Positions 50,552 through 64,000 of a stretch of 64,000 bases of DNA are shown one piece after another; position 1 is the stretch's first letter, and every line of letters starts with the position of its first letter. Location of the stretch: the NCBI GenBank assembly GCA_005281725.1, contig SSBO01000001.1, positions 8,150,115-8,214,114 of the forward strand. Reading direction: 5' to 3'. Under the pieces are notes generated by a model. It saw nothing but the letters and a program-made list of their open reading frames with translations, did not search any database and was not told where the DNA came from. This DNA comes from Wuchereria bancrofti. Lineage: Eukaryota > Nematoda > Chromadorea > Rhabditida > Onchocercidae. The position numbers were made by a program, and so were the translations under genes.

Positions 50552-53293
50552 ACACTATTTTAATAAACAATAAACAATATATATATGAACAATTAGCATA
50601 ATTATAAAGTGATATGTTCGGATAAGTTCAAAATTTAAGAATCAAGTTTATTTAGCATTTTTCATCTTTCATATATGTATATGCTAAGTACCATATTCCT
50701 TTGCATAGATCACAATTTGGCAAATTCTTACGAAACACTAAGAGATGAAAATGAAAAATGTAAACTATAAAAATGGAGAAATCCTGCAATTTGAATTCCC
50801 TAAAACACAAAATACTTTGAAAATAAAAACGAAAAGCGATAAAATGATGCCATCAAATTTTTTTCTTTCGCAAAACATTTGTAAGCTTTACTTTTCAAAC
50901 TTTCCAAGCAAAACTGTTGTAAAATTTTTAATCTCTATATTAGTTACTCATTCCATTTTACAAATAAATATATTATATTAAAGTCGTTTAAAATTTTAAC
51001 TACCTTTAAAAAGAATTTTCCAAAACTATCGTTTTCATATATTTTTAAGCATTTAAATACACATATGAAATTTAAAATGGATATTTTGAAATGTTTGTTA
51101 AATGATGTGCATAATGTAATAAATTTGAAATTGGTAAAGTAACGACAAAAAAGAAAAACAAATAAATTTCACTTTTAAAATAAACAAATTCTTTTTAAGA
51201 TGATTGACTTACTTACTTAAATATTTGGTAAAGCATACATATTTCATTGGAAAAAATTGTGTTATTAACCATTTTCCATTGTTTGAGGTATATTTAAAGC
51301 AAATTTCAGTACCAAAAATATCCAACTTGTATCATTTTTTTTCATTTTTTTTTATAAAACCTTTATAAATTTTTCCTTCTTTTTTAACATTTCATTTTCA
51401 AAAGTAACAAATTTCATTATTATATTCATTGCTTTTCTAAAACATACAGTAATAGATAAGTAAAATGTAAAATAAAGTTTTATCATTGAATTTAGCATGC
51501 TTCATTAAATAAATTAAGTAACATATTAGACAAAGTTTTTTTCGGACTGATTAATAAAATTAATGAAACAGTAAATAAATTTTAATTAAATCATCGTGAA
51601 ATTCAAAGGTTACATCACGGTATACCGCAGTATGTCTATTTTGCTCATTGTTAAAATACTAAAAGAGCTTACTATCGAATAATTGTCGTATTTCCGTCAT
51701 TTTATTATTTAAATATAAACACAAAAGATATTCTTTTTACTTGAATATTTGAATTGGTTTATTTGAAAAAAATAAATTTTTTATTATGGACGGATGAGAA
51801 ATGACTGGATAGCATTTAAGTTCATTGGGAAAGCACTGATAACAATTTACTGATAAGAGCTTTAGAAAAAAGATTGAGGGAAGAGGATGCAACAAAAATT
51901 TTAATCGTTTGATGAGAAACTTTTTAGCACAATATTACAACGAGAAATGACCACTGATAAAACATCAATGGTAGAATTATACTGATAATATGATTATACT
52001 GATACTGATAACATGGTATTATTAGTGCTCGTCAGAAAAACTAATTTTTTATATGAAATTGAAATTGCTATTGGACACAAGAATATTTAAAAGCAGATCC
52101 ATTATAATAAGCGAGTTCATTTTAAAGTTGAAGGCAATCCAATCACAAAGTATAAATTTTTAAAACTGTCAAAATTTGATAGATTTAATCATTCAGTAAT
52201 ATGTTATTTGGATAATTGTTGATGTATATAATAAAGATGATAATTAATAGCAAAATTAATTAATAAAATTATAATGAAAGTCTTTAAAAAAATTTATATA
52301 ATAAAAATGAAACATCTTGCGAAAAAGAAAGGAAAGAAATTTTAATATGGTTCAGAAATTTTTAGTTTTTCTTTTCTGTTTCTAAAATAGCATCACTAAT
52401 TAAAAAATTCCAGCGAGTATACATTTGGAAAAAAAACTTTTAACAACATTTAGAAGAAAAGTTTTGCATAAATGAATAGTTTGCATAATGAAAAAGAATA
52501 ACAACAAGGAAAAAAGCGAAAAGGCTGATAAGAAAATATTTTTGAAAGATATCTGATAACAAACCAATAAACCGTTCATTCTATTTTTTTCACATAATAC
52601 TGCTGTGTCTATCCGTTAATTTGTATTATAACCGGAATAAACACTAATTCTCTATCATTGCTAATAATGATGTAATCATTATTGCTATCGTATCATTAAT
52701 AATGATAATAATAGTAGCAAAGATAATAATAATCATAATATTGACAATTAATTTTTTATTTATTATTATTAATTATTATTATTATTAGAAATGATGTATT
52801 CAACTGAATCAGTTATGAAATCTGTAATCAGTGATTTCTGCTGTATTGAAAAAAAAAATAAACGAATTATTAAATAAAAATATGAATAAAACAATCAAAT
52901 ACAGTAATAAATAAAAACGATAATAAATAAACAAAACAAAAAGATGAAATGAAAAGGTGAAATGAATTATTTAATAAATATTTTTTTTCTATTAGATCTT
53001 TCCTATGTCACAAATATAATATGTTTAAGCAAACTCTTTTCTCTACTAGCATAAAAATCGATATCAAAGTTTTATGATAGATAAAAATAAAAATTAAAAA
53101 AAGATAAATAAATAATATAATAAGCTAAATTTTATCACATTATTGCAATCAGAAGTAAATGATACTAAATCAATCATACATTCCTCTATCGCTCTTTTTT
53201 TTTTTTCATCGATAAATTATATTGCATTTGTAGACGATGAATAAGCTAAAATTATGCAAACGAATTGCAGCATATATTTGATACCGACAAATA

Positions 53294-53342
53294 CAAATAC
53301 ACACATACATACACATACACACATACACAAACATACATATAC
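53294..53342. repeat. ACAT/ACAC microsatellite
   Basis: Alternating ACACAT and ACATAC units with few interruptions. Confidence 0.75.
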
Positions 53343-56300
53343 TTTTGAAAAAAAAGCAATTTTGTAAAAAAAAGGAAGAATAAAGTATTAAATTTAAAAT
53401 TAATAAATTTAGCAAGGGGAAAAGATGGAGTATTAAATTTAATGCAAAAAAGTAGAAAAAGAAGAATTAAATCTTGTAATTCTCAAAAATTTTTGTTTAT
53501 TTTTGTAGTGTTTCATAGATGGGTATAAGACGTGCAAGTAATATTCGAAATATTTCAACGTTTTACGTTAATTTTAATTAGCAACGTACATATATTTAAA
53601 ACTTGATGCATTGACATAATACGTTGGATTTTAAGCGTTAATGTAAAAATTGATACGTGATGATAAGATCAAAATATTATTGTTTACTTTATTTGGCTAT
53701 TTCTAAAATATCGTTTTCTATTTTTTTTCTTCACATCAAAGTATCATTATTTATTTAATTTAGCTTCGTTTAAAGTTTACTTATTAATTATAAGTGAACT
53801 TTAAACGTCAATGCAAAAATGATACATGAAAATAAGATCAAAGTACTACTTATTTCATTCATCTTATTTATTTGTTTTATTTTATTTGGTCTTCACTTCT
53901 TTATATCAACACAATATATTCCTTTTTTAGTCAGTGGTCAAATTGCATGAAATAAACATAATAATTTTAGCATCTCAAATTTTATACACTTTTCTGAATA
54001 AATTAAATTTTAAAAATTTTTATTATTTTGATGAATATAAGACGATTACTTTGTGTTAACATTTCTTTTGAAGCAAAGAAATTTCCTTCAAGGAAGTTTT
54101 CATGTTTTCTTGTTTGTTTTTTTCTCAAATTAGATGTAATATTTGGTTTAGATCCATTTCTTATGTTTTTTCTTTTTTCTTGAAATTATTTTTGACTTCC
54201 ATATTTCAATTATTTTTATTATCAAACACTTTCAACACGAAATGAATTGAAATAAGAAGCAACCAATCTTTTTTTTTTAAAATGCGACTGTTATCCGTAA
54301 TTTTTTTTTTCTGTAATGTAAATAGATGACTAAATGCATTTAGCAGTATGGCTGTATTGTAATTAAAAAATATGCTCAATTATATTCTGTTGATGTACGA
54401 TTGTTTTATTTATATAAAATTTGTAAATTGAAACGAAATTTATTAATTATTTAAGAGGAAATTTATTATTCATTGATTTCTTTTTGTTTAATCTAACGAC
54501 TATTTTAATTATCACATCATATTTGAAATGTTAATGTAATAAAGGTTATTAACAGTTTAACTCGATTAAATTTTTAATTAAACTGTTTTCATTTTTATGT
54601 GAAATAATATCGAATATTTTCTTCATTTATTCCAATGCATCAAATATCATATATATATATATATGGTTTAGTTTGAATTAGTAAAAAATTATTTAATGCA
54701 TTTTATGTGCATTTGCAAAAATCGTTTAAAATAAAAATTATTATTAGTGAAATCACTACGTATGTATTGTAAAAATTATCTTTTGCAAAATTGCGTGAAA
54801 TAAAAATTGCCATCTATAAAATTGTTTCAAGATAAAAAATTTTTTTTGTACCTTTTTTTTTAAAATGATTTGGCAAGAATATTCGATGCATACGTCAATT
54901 TCTTTACCACTTATTTAGTTACGTATGCAAATAAAATCACTGAATCATGTCAAATAAATTCATTATAATTAAAGTGAAAAGGACAATTCAATTTATCTTT
55001 TGTAAATTAAAAGAAAATTTTTTTTAATTTAATTTTTTTTCTTCTTTGTAATTATCTTTTATCCATACTTTTTTTACACTCTCTTTTCTACGAGCTCTTT
55101 CACTAGCAATTGTTTATCTCTCATCTTTTCACACTATTTCCTTGTATCTCTTCAAAAATTTCCAGCGTAAACTTCGTACATTTTCGTCTTGTGTGCTGCA
55201 TAATGTAAATTGTTGTTGTTCTTTTCTTTGTTAAGTTTAATTTTTGTCTTTTTTTTTTCTGGGGGATTGTTTATGATGATGAAAGTAGGAAAGAATGTAT
55301 TATCAATTAATTGGTATGAAATGAAATTATCAGTAACTACAAATAATGAATCATTTAATCTTCATGAATAAAATAAATAGCAGTAAAATAAATCGCAACA
55401 ATGTGATAAGTAGGTGTTTATTATTGCTGTTATCATTATTATTATTATCATTATTGTTATTAGGATTGTTGGGATATTTCTTTCAGACAAAGAAAAACAT
55501 CGAACAAACAACATGCGAATTTGATAAAATTGTTTTTAGAAAGTCAAACTGACTAGTGTCAGTAAACGAAATTTGCAATATCTTCAACGAAAGTGTCATA
55601 TTAAAAAATGAGGTTAATTTTTTCCCCTTTTTTTAACTATTTAGGTGAACATTTTTTTTTTCAATTTTAGAAACTTTAAATGAGGTAATTTGATATAATA
55701 CATTGTTTTTGTTTATAGTATTACATTAGTAAGATTAATCATCGTTTGTCTTTACAATCACATAAACAGATTTAGTGAAGTGATTTGATAGTTGTTAACC
55801 ATTCATAATTGCCATACATTACCAATTTGCATAGAGCATATTTTATATATGAGCGCGAAATTATCCTTTGATCATCATTATATATATTTCAAATTATACG
55901 TGTATGTGTTTTTTAATATCGCAGTATGAATGAATATTTTATATGTAATGAAATTTAAAAAGTTCACGAACAGACGTTTCAGTATTACTTTTTTTTGCAT
56001 TTCCTTGATTAGATAAAATTGACATAAATTATTCAATTATTTTGCTGAAAAAATTTATTTATATATTGAGCTATTTGGAAATTACAAAACTGCAGTTACT
56101 ATAATTAGAATTAGAAGTTATTAAATTGTCAGTTATACATAAGTGTACGTTTTTTTTTCGATGAGCAAGACCGTTTTATTTTTTTCTACATGAACATTTC
56201 GGTAATATTGATGTACTTTTTAAATGTGCATGTTTGTTGTTTACCAGCAGAAATTATTCGATTCATTGTTCAAAAAGTAAAAAATAAAAATAAAAAAAGT

Positions 56301-56388
56301 TGTTAAATAACTTTATGAACTGTAGTTGTAAAAAATGAATATATTTTCAAGCACTGTTCTACATGAACATTTCAGTTTGATAATAAAC

Positions 56389-56398
56389 TTTTTTCTAG
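56389..56398 (+). promoter_or_regulatory. Candidate trans-splice acceptor of the neuferricin gene
   Basis: CTTTTTTCTAG-type acceptor ending ten bases before the first ATG (56409). The short leader is what nematode trans-splicing would produce. Confidence 0.4.
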
Positions 56399-56408
56399 TC
56401 AAAAACCA

Positions 56409-59376
56409 ATGCAGTCAAATCACGGCAATGAAAGACGGAGTGACCGCAGTGTAAGCGCGGTTAGACGAAAATTGTATTTTCCTCGACCACAGCTTCATAC
56501 TTCTGCACTTATTTGTTGTGCATTGCAGGTTTGAGTTTGTCATTGAAAATTGTCATTACTTTTTTTACAAATATATTTAAGCTCATAAATTTGAGCCTTT
56601 CATTTCTTTTTCATTTCGTCGGATTATTTCAATTGAGCATCAGATGACATCCTTATCCGCTGTCATAGGTTTTTTGGCAGACTTTAGTGTAGAACAACAT
56701 TACTACATTACACAATATATGTGATTCAAAACCACTGCTAGCAGAAATTCGTTGAAAATAAAAGGAAAATGGAACAGTACTAAGAAGAGTATTTGGGTCT
56801 TCTTATATATTTTTATTTTTAATTAAAAAATTGTCAATAAATTTAATATATTACGGCTGTAGAAATTATTGAAATACTTTTCTATTCTATTTTATCAGAT
56901 ATAGCTTTCTTCGAGTATTCTGGTATATAGGAAATATATTATGGTCTGATGAAATGCGGTACATAGTAACATTTTCTATTAAACATTAATCGATCTTGTC
57001 TGATATATTAAGTATTTGCTTTATTTCAACAAATTTTTAGGCAATGTTTATATCATTCTTGTTCAGTTACAATGGTGTTAATACTGGCGATGTTTTATTT
57101 CCCGTCTTATCATGGATATCAGAACAGTCTCGAAAGGTATGCCTGCAAATTTTTGCCCGCAAAAAAAAATTCAGTTAAGTTTTTGGAAAAAGCTTATCAT
57201 ATTTTCGTTTTTAATTATCCATAGCTTATTATTCTGCTTATTTGCAGTCGTTAAGACTGCCTATTTTTTTGATAAAATTTCCATTATGGCATTTCGAAAT
57301 GCTACATATAAATGGCATTTATAATGGTCGTTTTACGTCAAACATTAATAGACACAGTTGATGAAATTTTGTTATGCTTGCTCATTAATATTTCAGCTCC
57401 CATTGGTTCAAAGCACCATTGACTTTGTTCGTGGACTGCTGGATAGTCTGTTTTCTTTGATTAGCGATGAAAATCCGGAAACTTCGACGTCTTCAACCAA
57501 AGAAAGTCGTGCAAAACAAAAAGTAGATACAAGTAGTGCTGTGTTTATGGAGAAAGTTGATGCTAGCTTACCTGTTTTAACAAGGTATAACTTCTATCCA
57601 TCAATATATTGTTGATTCTCTTAATATCATTTGATTGAAATCTCTTTCTAATGGTGCATTTTATGCATTGCCGTATTACAGGGAACAGTTATCTTTTTTT
57701 GATGGAACGCGTCCGTCCAAAGGAACATATCTCGCTATATTAGGTCGCATATACGATGTACAAAAAGGCTCCAAGCATTATGGTCCCGGCGGTTCATATA
57801 ATTTCTTTGCTGGTATCTCTAAGTGATCTTTCGTTTGCATGCTTAAACAACAATAATGTACTTATTTCATGGCTGATTGTTAACTAATATATAATTGATA
57901 AAAAATAGACTCCTACACGTCACTGGATTTTAGTTTTTATTTAGGTCGTGATGCGACGCGTGCATTTGTCAGTGGCGATTTCTCTGAAAAAGGTCTAGTG
58001 GATGATATACAAGGTCTTAATGATCAGGATCTATTGGGTATTTTTGATTGGGTCAAATTTTACGAAAAAGACTATGATCTCGCCGGATATCTCCAGGGAA
58101 CATATTATGATGCTTCTGGCAACCCAACTTCACGCTTAAAAGTATAACTTTCAGTATTTTTTTTGTTTGGTTATTACGACTAAATTGGAATGATTAAAAT
58201 AAGAAATGAAAAGAATCCTGTTATTTAAGCTCTTTGTTTTGGTCATAATTTAATTTGTTGTAATGTCAGTGAAACCTCTGTGTCATTCACAGATTCTGAT
58301 TATGCTCTTTGTAAGGAATATAAAAAAATTTTACAAAATATAATTTGAATTATGTCAGCTTTGAAGTATCTTTTTCCCATGCATTATTTGTAGTGCAACA
58401 GTTTCAGTAGTTTTTATTACATAATTTATAAGAAAAAAATGAAATGTAGTAATTAACGGTATGCAACATCAAAAAGTTCGGAAAAATTCAAAACCAAAAT
58501 CTGATGTAGTGAAGGATATCGTCGATCCATAGGTTTTGTATATAATTAGAATTGTTCTAGTTGGTGAGATAAAATTTTAGAGGAAATTTCAAATTTCAGG
58601 AAGTGGTCAAGCTGATAGAAAATGCACTTCATTGGAAAGATATGCAAGTGCAAGAAGCAAAAATTTTTCCGCCTTGTAATTCTGAATGGCAAAAAGATAT
58701 TGGTGGCCGAGTATGGTGTTCTAAGAAAAGGTATTTTTTTAATGTGGTTGCTTCAACTTTTTATGTGCACTTGTTTATTGTTTTTTCCTTTCACATATAT
58801 TTCATTTGCGAAGAAGATTCATATAATGAGATAGATTTTTTTGAGATTTCTATTTCAAATTATATTTTAGTGGTGGCATCGAAAGAGAATGGGTTGGAGT
58901 GCCAAGAAAATTGTTTGATGCACAATCGAAATCTTATCGGTAGATTTGAAATTCCGTACTATATCTTTTATTTCATGGACATTTTTCGTAAATTTGATTT
59001 TATAAATGTATTTTAAATTTTCCTTTAAAATTACTGTTACTGCAGAGTATTTCTCTAAAAAAAAAATTTCTTTTTATGTTAACGATGATGAATGAAAACA
59101 ATAAACGAAAGTGTTACTGAAGGAATGAAAAGATAAGCTATAACTAAAGTAGCTTTCTTTTTGTGTGAGTATGAAGTTTGTTTTATCATTATAACAACAG
59201 CTGTAATTTATTGTCTCTTTTACAGGTGTGCATGCGTAAAAAACTTTGGTGCTCCTCTTTCGAGGTTTCCTGGGATGAATAAAGATAGTGGACATGGAGA
59301 TTTAAGAAATCCAAATCTGGAGGAATACGAAGGTTGTAAATCGACATCGACTACTTGTCGTAATGATAATTCTTAG
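56409..59376 (+). CDS. Neuferricin-type (CYB5D2) heme/steroid-binding protein
   Basis: Neuferricins belong to the membrane-associated progesterone receptor branch of cytochrome b5-like proteins. Exons: 56409-56528, 57041-57136, 57397-57584, 57682-57812, 57945-58141, 58600-58730, 58871-58939 and 59226-59376 (TAG), 360 residues in unbroken frame. Residues about 30-55 hold a hydrophobic stretch (ALICCALQAMFISFLFSY) that could be a signal anchor. The b5-like domain starts near residue 136 with REQLSFFDG, then YLAILGRIYDV and HYGPGGSYNFFAGRDATRAF, the family hallmark. The C-terminal part keeps the neuferricin cysteine pattern: FPPCNSEW, WCSKK, GVPRKLF, CACV, GDLRNPNLEEYEGC and a last TTC. The family's usual length is about 260-290; the extra is a Ser/Lys-rich N-terminal region. 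Confidence 0.93.
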
Positions 59377-61555
59377 TATTATATGGGATTTCCACTAACA
59401 TAGTTTGTAGGTTAGTAAACTATTTATGACTGTTACCCGTGATACATTTCAGCTTTATTTTTATCAATAATTCCATTTTTATTTAAGACTGAAATAACTC
59501 ATGGATAGCTCTTAAAACGATTGGATCGATTTGAATAAATTTGACATTATTAGACCCCCTTCAGAAAGCTTTAATATGACCATATCCTACTTGTAGTTAG
59601 TCCTTTATAAGGAAGACAATAAAAAAAAAATATAAATAAAATGAATAAATAAAGACTTCATATTCCTGATAAAAACATAAGTTTTATTAGATACAAGAGA
59701 TATTTTTGGGTATTTTCATATAGCACGAAGTAACAACTTTAGTGCAATCCTAAACTTAACTATTCGTAAGAAAGTGACCGCTTGAATATTGCCATGGGTA
59801 ATTAAATAAAGATGTCTTTTATTTCAATATTTTATATTTGTGGTACTTGATTGCAAGTACCTACTATTGTAAATATATACTTCACACTTTCGGTTTTGTC
59901 ACTACATGGTTCTCTTTTTTTTTGCAATTGGATAAATTTTCTAATTTGGTCTATTCTTTCTTCTTTGTGAATGCTGATATTTACGAAAAGAACAAATATG
60001 CTTTACATTGTGTTTTCTTTAATTGCTTTTATATTTTCGAATTTAAAAACTGTTTATAAAAGAAAGAAAAATAAATTAATTGGGACAAGAACTTTATTTT
60101 GATCTATATCATCAATCAGATGAAAAAAAAAACTGAAAAATAAAGCAACAACGCAGTGTTATTTTAAAGGCAATTTATTTTGGCATACACATGAAAAGAC
60201 TTTGTTCCATGGAACAAAAAAAAAATATTTGAGGATGGATCCTTCATTTCACTAAGTTTCCCTCAAAAATATTACTGTGAATTCCCTTGATTGACATGAA
60301 GGATTTTATTGTAAATAATGTAAAAAAAGAGTAAATATGGAAATTTGTACAGGAAAAGAAAGTTTGAGAAATCATTTTTTCTTTCTTTTCGACTGCTCTT
60401 TAGATATATATACACATGTCAAGAACCTTCTTTTTTTTTTTTTTTTTTTGATTATTTTGAATTTGGCACTCATTCGTGGTAAGATGAAAGGAATAAATTC
60501 AATTCAAATAATAAATGCTTTTATCACGAAAGGCATTTCTAGCAAATAAAATCCTGTTCTAAATTAATTTATTAGCAAACTTATTAAGTAGAGAATTGTT
60601 TGTATCACATTTATTTATTTATTTATTTAATATACACAAGATGATGAGGTCTTTCTCTTGAGGCAATACTGCCATATCCTATAATAGCTGAAATAATCAC
60701 GATATTGTGTCAGTAAATTCATTAAAATTAATTTCACCTAATTAAACGATTAATATTTGAAGTGGAAAAATTTGTATATAATATAGTACACACATGCTAA
60801 TAGCAATGTTTTTTTTCTTTCGATATTAAGTTAAAGGGAATGAAAAATGAGATTGGATATGAAATGGGAGGAACTTAGGCCTAAAATTACATTTCATCCA
60901 CTTTTTTTGTCATCACCGTCGTCACTTATTTCATTTCCATGAATGCTACTATGTTACTTATTTAAGCATTAATCGATTAATGATATCTAATTGATTACAA
61001 GTTTAAATTTTGAGTAAAAGAAAAATTTTGGTGAAATTTTCAATCAAGAAAAACACAGGCAAAACTATCACATGATTCTTTCTTTTATTTCATTTATCAA
61101 CTTATGATGAAGTCTAATTGTTATGAAATTAATTTACATATCTTATTGTATGTGCTCTCATCAATTTATATATCTTCTTTGTGCTTTTTCTCTCAAATAT
61201 TTAAATGTTTAAAGATTGCCATCTGAACTGTCTTAAGTTTGATTAATATTTTATAACTATGAATACAAAAAAAAAGAAAAAAAAACAACAACTGAGAGAA
61301 GCAATTGGACAAGAAGAAAAAAACTTTCCTATTTTGAAATGCTTAATGTATTCAATTTACAGTAATCATTTTAACAACATCTTAAATTATATATCATTAA
61401 ATTATCATTTATCCTAACTATCACGATTTGATCACTTTGATGATACCAAATCACGCATAATTCATCATAATAATTTAAATTTTTGTTTGTTTTTAGTTAT
61501 TATTTTTAATTTTAATTTATAAATCGCATTCCTGAATAATATCGTTTGAAGAATT
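59377..61555. other. Intergenic region between neuferricin and RING-finger genes
   Basis: Convergent 3' ends face each other here. Only A/T tracts (for example 18-19 T at about 60432-60450) and a short (TTTA) run at 60608-60631 were seen. No coding exon. Confidence 0.5.
59619..59624 (+). terminator. Candidate polyadenylation signal of the neuferricin gene
   Basis: AATAAA about 243 bases after the stop codon; another AATAAA lies at 59635. Confidence 0.35.
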
Positions 61556-63634
61556 TTATAAAATTTGATGTTTTTCGAATGAGATCCTTTGAAATGGAAT
61601 TGTAGCGGGGACTTTTGATATGGATTTCACAGGTTGATGCGTTTTTCTTGAATTGAATGATTGTTGTTGTTGACGTACGTTAGATTCCGGAGATTGTCTG
61701 TTGGACATATTTTCAGTAGGAGAATAATGCCGAGATATGGACGTTATCGCAGCTGCTGTTGCTGGTGATTTAGGCCGATCTGCTTCCGGAAATGATGATA
61801 TATCTGATGAGTAACTGAAATTATTGCAAAAATTATCTCTTGAATTTTGTCAATGTAAATTTAATAAAGAATTTACAAATGTTGCTTAAAACCATAACAA
61901 TTATGTTTACTATTATTGAATTGATCATAAATTGTAAATGAAAAATAATTCATGTTATTTATTAAAATGAATTTAAAAAAGCAATTTTTGAACTTTTTAA
62001 TTCATCAGAAATTAGGATGAAAGGAGAAGGATGGAGGCAAATAATTTTTTGAAAAATAAACCTTACCCTGATATGGTTTCCAAAGTTTTCTTTGATTGTT
62101 GTGATAATTCTCTCAAAGTAGTCGAAATATCAGCAATACCAGCAGCACCAGCAATAACAGAACAAGAAGATGATGATGAGGAAGATGATGATGAAGAAGA
62201 GGAAGATGATTTACTAGCATTAGTGGCCAAATTCATGGGATAAATTGGTCTGTATAACCTTTGAACTTGGCTTCGTTGATGTGCACCCAATGATCGAGAT
62301 CTTTTTTGCAAGCAATGTCTTGATGATGATCTTGTACTGATCATTTGTCGCCGATTTCGCTTTCGACTATTATTATCCCATCCAATGATATTACTTTGAG
62401 GACAAATAATCGATGATGATCTATTGGCACCAAGACAATGATGAAAATTATTTGCCTAAATAATATAAGCATATTTTGTATTTCAATTAGAATAACTGAA
62501 AATACATAACAAAAAAGTAAATAAATAAATGATTAAATATATAATGTATTCTTAAAGATGAATTAATTACTATTTATCATTTTTATCACTTATCTTCAAT
62601 ATTATTCTTTCTTCTTCAATCAAAAAATATAACACATGAATAAATTATTAAATTATGAGTGTGATTAAATGAATGGGATAAAATAATGGAATTAGAAGTT
62701 GAAGAATTTAAAAAATAAGCTTAACTACTGTAAGCTTTCGTTTTTCCTATTGTAAAAATTATTAATTTAATGAAATGAAAAACTTTACATTTTCCATCTT
62801 CATTACTCCTCTGCGACGGTGTCTTTTCCTAGAATCAATCGTATTATTACTGCTACTCGTTTCTACTGAAGTTTGAATTTCAGGTTGTATTTGCATGTAA
62901 GCATTTGTAGATGTATGATGAATAGCTGTAAACAATCCATTCGAAGTGGTAATAGTATTAATAGCAGTAACCGCGGTATTATTATGTTCTGTTGGAACTG
63001 ATAATAATGGTACATTGGGAGCATTCGGTGAATCCCATACTGATAAAGAGCTAAAATATTCACTTAGTGATTAAAATGATATATTAATTAATGAATAATA
63101 TGATAATTGAAATAGATCTTAAGAAGCATATGGTAATTGAAATTATGCATTGAAATATGGTAGAAAGAGAAAAAAATTATTTTAGCTCTTTCTATCTATC
63201 CGAATTAGCAATACTTTTGGGTTTTAAATTTTGTATAAATTTTTCTATTATCTATGATTACGAACAAATGCAATGATTAACAGATGATTACTATAATTTT
63301 CATGTAAATTATAATCATCAACGTCTTTATGACAATTATAATCATTGTAATTTTTTGGGGGAAAAACATATTCATTCATTCATTCAATTCATTCATTCAA
63401 TTCATTCATTCAATTCATTCATTCAATTCATTCATTCAATTCATTCATTCATTCATTCATTCATTCATTCATTCATTCATTCATTCATTCATTCATTCAT
63501 TCATTCATTTATTTAAGAAATGAAAAAATAAATGAAAGAAATTTCAAACCTACTTTGCTTGATAATTTTTCGTTTTGCTTTCTGTTTTAGGATATTCCTT
63601 ATATACAACATCATATTGACATAATGGACAACGC
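61556..63634 (-). CDS. RING-finger protein, C-terminal part (5' end outside window)
   Basis: Exons 63634-63554, 63050-62789, 62455-62067 and 61814-61556 (TAA) read in one frame for 329 residues. The first visible exon begins RCPLCQYDVVYKEYP, the last CXXC pair of a RING domain, so the protein is probably an E3 ubiquitin ligase; the earlier RING ligands lie upstream of the window. The rest is low-complexity: Thr/Asn-rich (AVTAINTITTSNG), a basic KRHRRRG, more Arg/Ser clusters, a run of Ser near 62150-62200 and a short Gln run. No second domain is visible. The subfamily cannot be told from this half. Confidence 0.68.
63369..63508. repeat. Composite ATTC microsatellite in RING-gene intron
   Basis: The first part repeats a 14-base unit, ATTCATTCATTCAA, about five times. 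The rest is uninterrupted ATTC up to about 63508. It lies just after the 3' boundary of the intron's coding neighbour, in the intron 63051-63553. Confidence 0.95.
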
Positions 63635-63687
63635 CTAAAAAATATTTGTCATCGTGATTCTATGGATTGAAATAATTTGTGATAATA

Positions 63688-63775
63688 CATAAATATAAAT
63701 ATAAGCATAAATATAAATAAAAATACAAATATAAATATCAATATAAATGTAGGTATAAATATAAATAATATATTA
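63688..63775. repeat. Degenerate ATAAAT hexanucleotide repeat
   Basis: Successive ATAAAT units with single-base variants. A separate AAAT run follows at about 63927-63951. Confidence 0.75.
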
Positions 63776-64000
63776 TTCATTCGCATTATTTATATATTTA
63801 TTTACATAAATCACCGGTTAAAAGGGAATTTGATCTTAAAAACTTTTTAAATCAATATATTGCACATAGATCAAATTCTGAAATTAAATTAAAAGAATGG
63901 TGAACAACATAAATAAGTTTAATCAATTAAATAAATAAATAAATAAATAAACATACATATAGTGTTATATTTACCAAATATAATTCAATATTGCAAAATT

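Larger units (their letters stand above)
46152..56388. other. Gene desert of about 10 kb
   Basis: No coding exon was recognised on either strand. Content: TTA/ATT tracts (46795-46890, 50370-50452, 52730-52790), homopurine/homopyrimidine stretches (49085-49115, 50090-50165), a (GA)20 tract, an ACAT-type repeat and a 19-bp-arm hairpin listed separately. Small noncoding RNA genes cannot be excluded. Confidence 0.45.

Noticed and set aside
62031..62243. Plus-strand acidic open frame (Glu/Asp run)
   Set aside because: It is the reverse reading of the serine run in the RING-finger gene on the minus strand.

Overview
This is an AT-rich eukaryotic window with long introns, GT-AG splice sites, TTTCAG-type acceptors and many trinucleotide microsatellites. 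The gene content, short 5' leaders that begin at acceptor-like sites, and base composition suggest a parasitic nematode of the spirurid/filarial type. The species is inferred, not proven. Exon boundaries were read by eye from splice signals and reading-frame continuity.

Layout. Positions 70-3455 (+) hold the 3' part of a nucleoredoxin-like gene with a WCPPCR thioredoxin active site. Positions 3456-10085 are gene-poor. Two six-exon annexin genes lie in tandem on the plus strand, at 10130-13394 and 21675-25153, with an 8 kb gene-free stretch between them. They share their exon plan, but the second has lost the recognisable calcium-binding loops.

Positions 25600-40600 are a rearranged accessory block bounded by two dead non-LTR retrotransposon fragments (25625-26620 and 40010-40600). 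Its core is a small gene family encoding a predicted signal peptide, an acidic linker and three zinc fingers. On the left the gene runs on the minus strand, with exon 1 at 28685-28988 followed by a tandem array of three zinc-finger terminal exons: two intact, one broken. Exon 1 and its upstream region form one arm of a nearly identical 1.9 kb inverted repeat (28620-30545 versus 33655-35604). Each arm ends internally in a fragment of the last annexin exon. The right arm runs straight into an 11-N gap. Beyond it lie a third copy of the upstream region, a broken exon 1, and two more intact zinc-finger exons (37335-37597, 37905-38176). This block is the best candidate for something undescribed.

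Positions 41626-46151 (-) carry two paralogous single-pass membrane proteins of no recognised family. A 10 kb gene desert follows. Positions 56409-59376 (+) encode a neuferricin-type (CYB5D2, MAPR/cytochrome b5-like) protein. Positions 61556-63634 (-) encode the C-terminal part of a RING-finger protein that continues beyond the window.

The genes do not form an obvious pathway. The only functional groupings are by duplication: annexin pair, zinc-finger array and membrane-protein pair.
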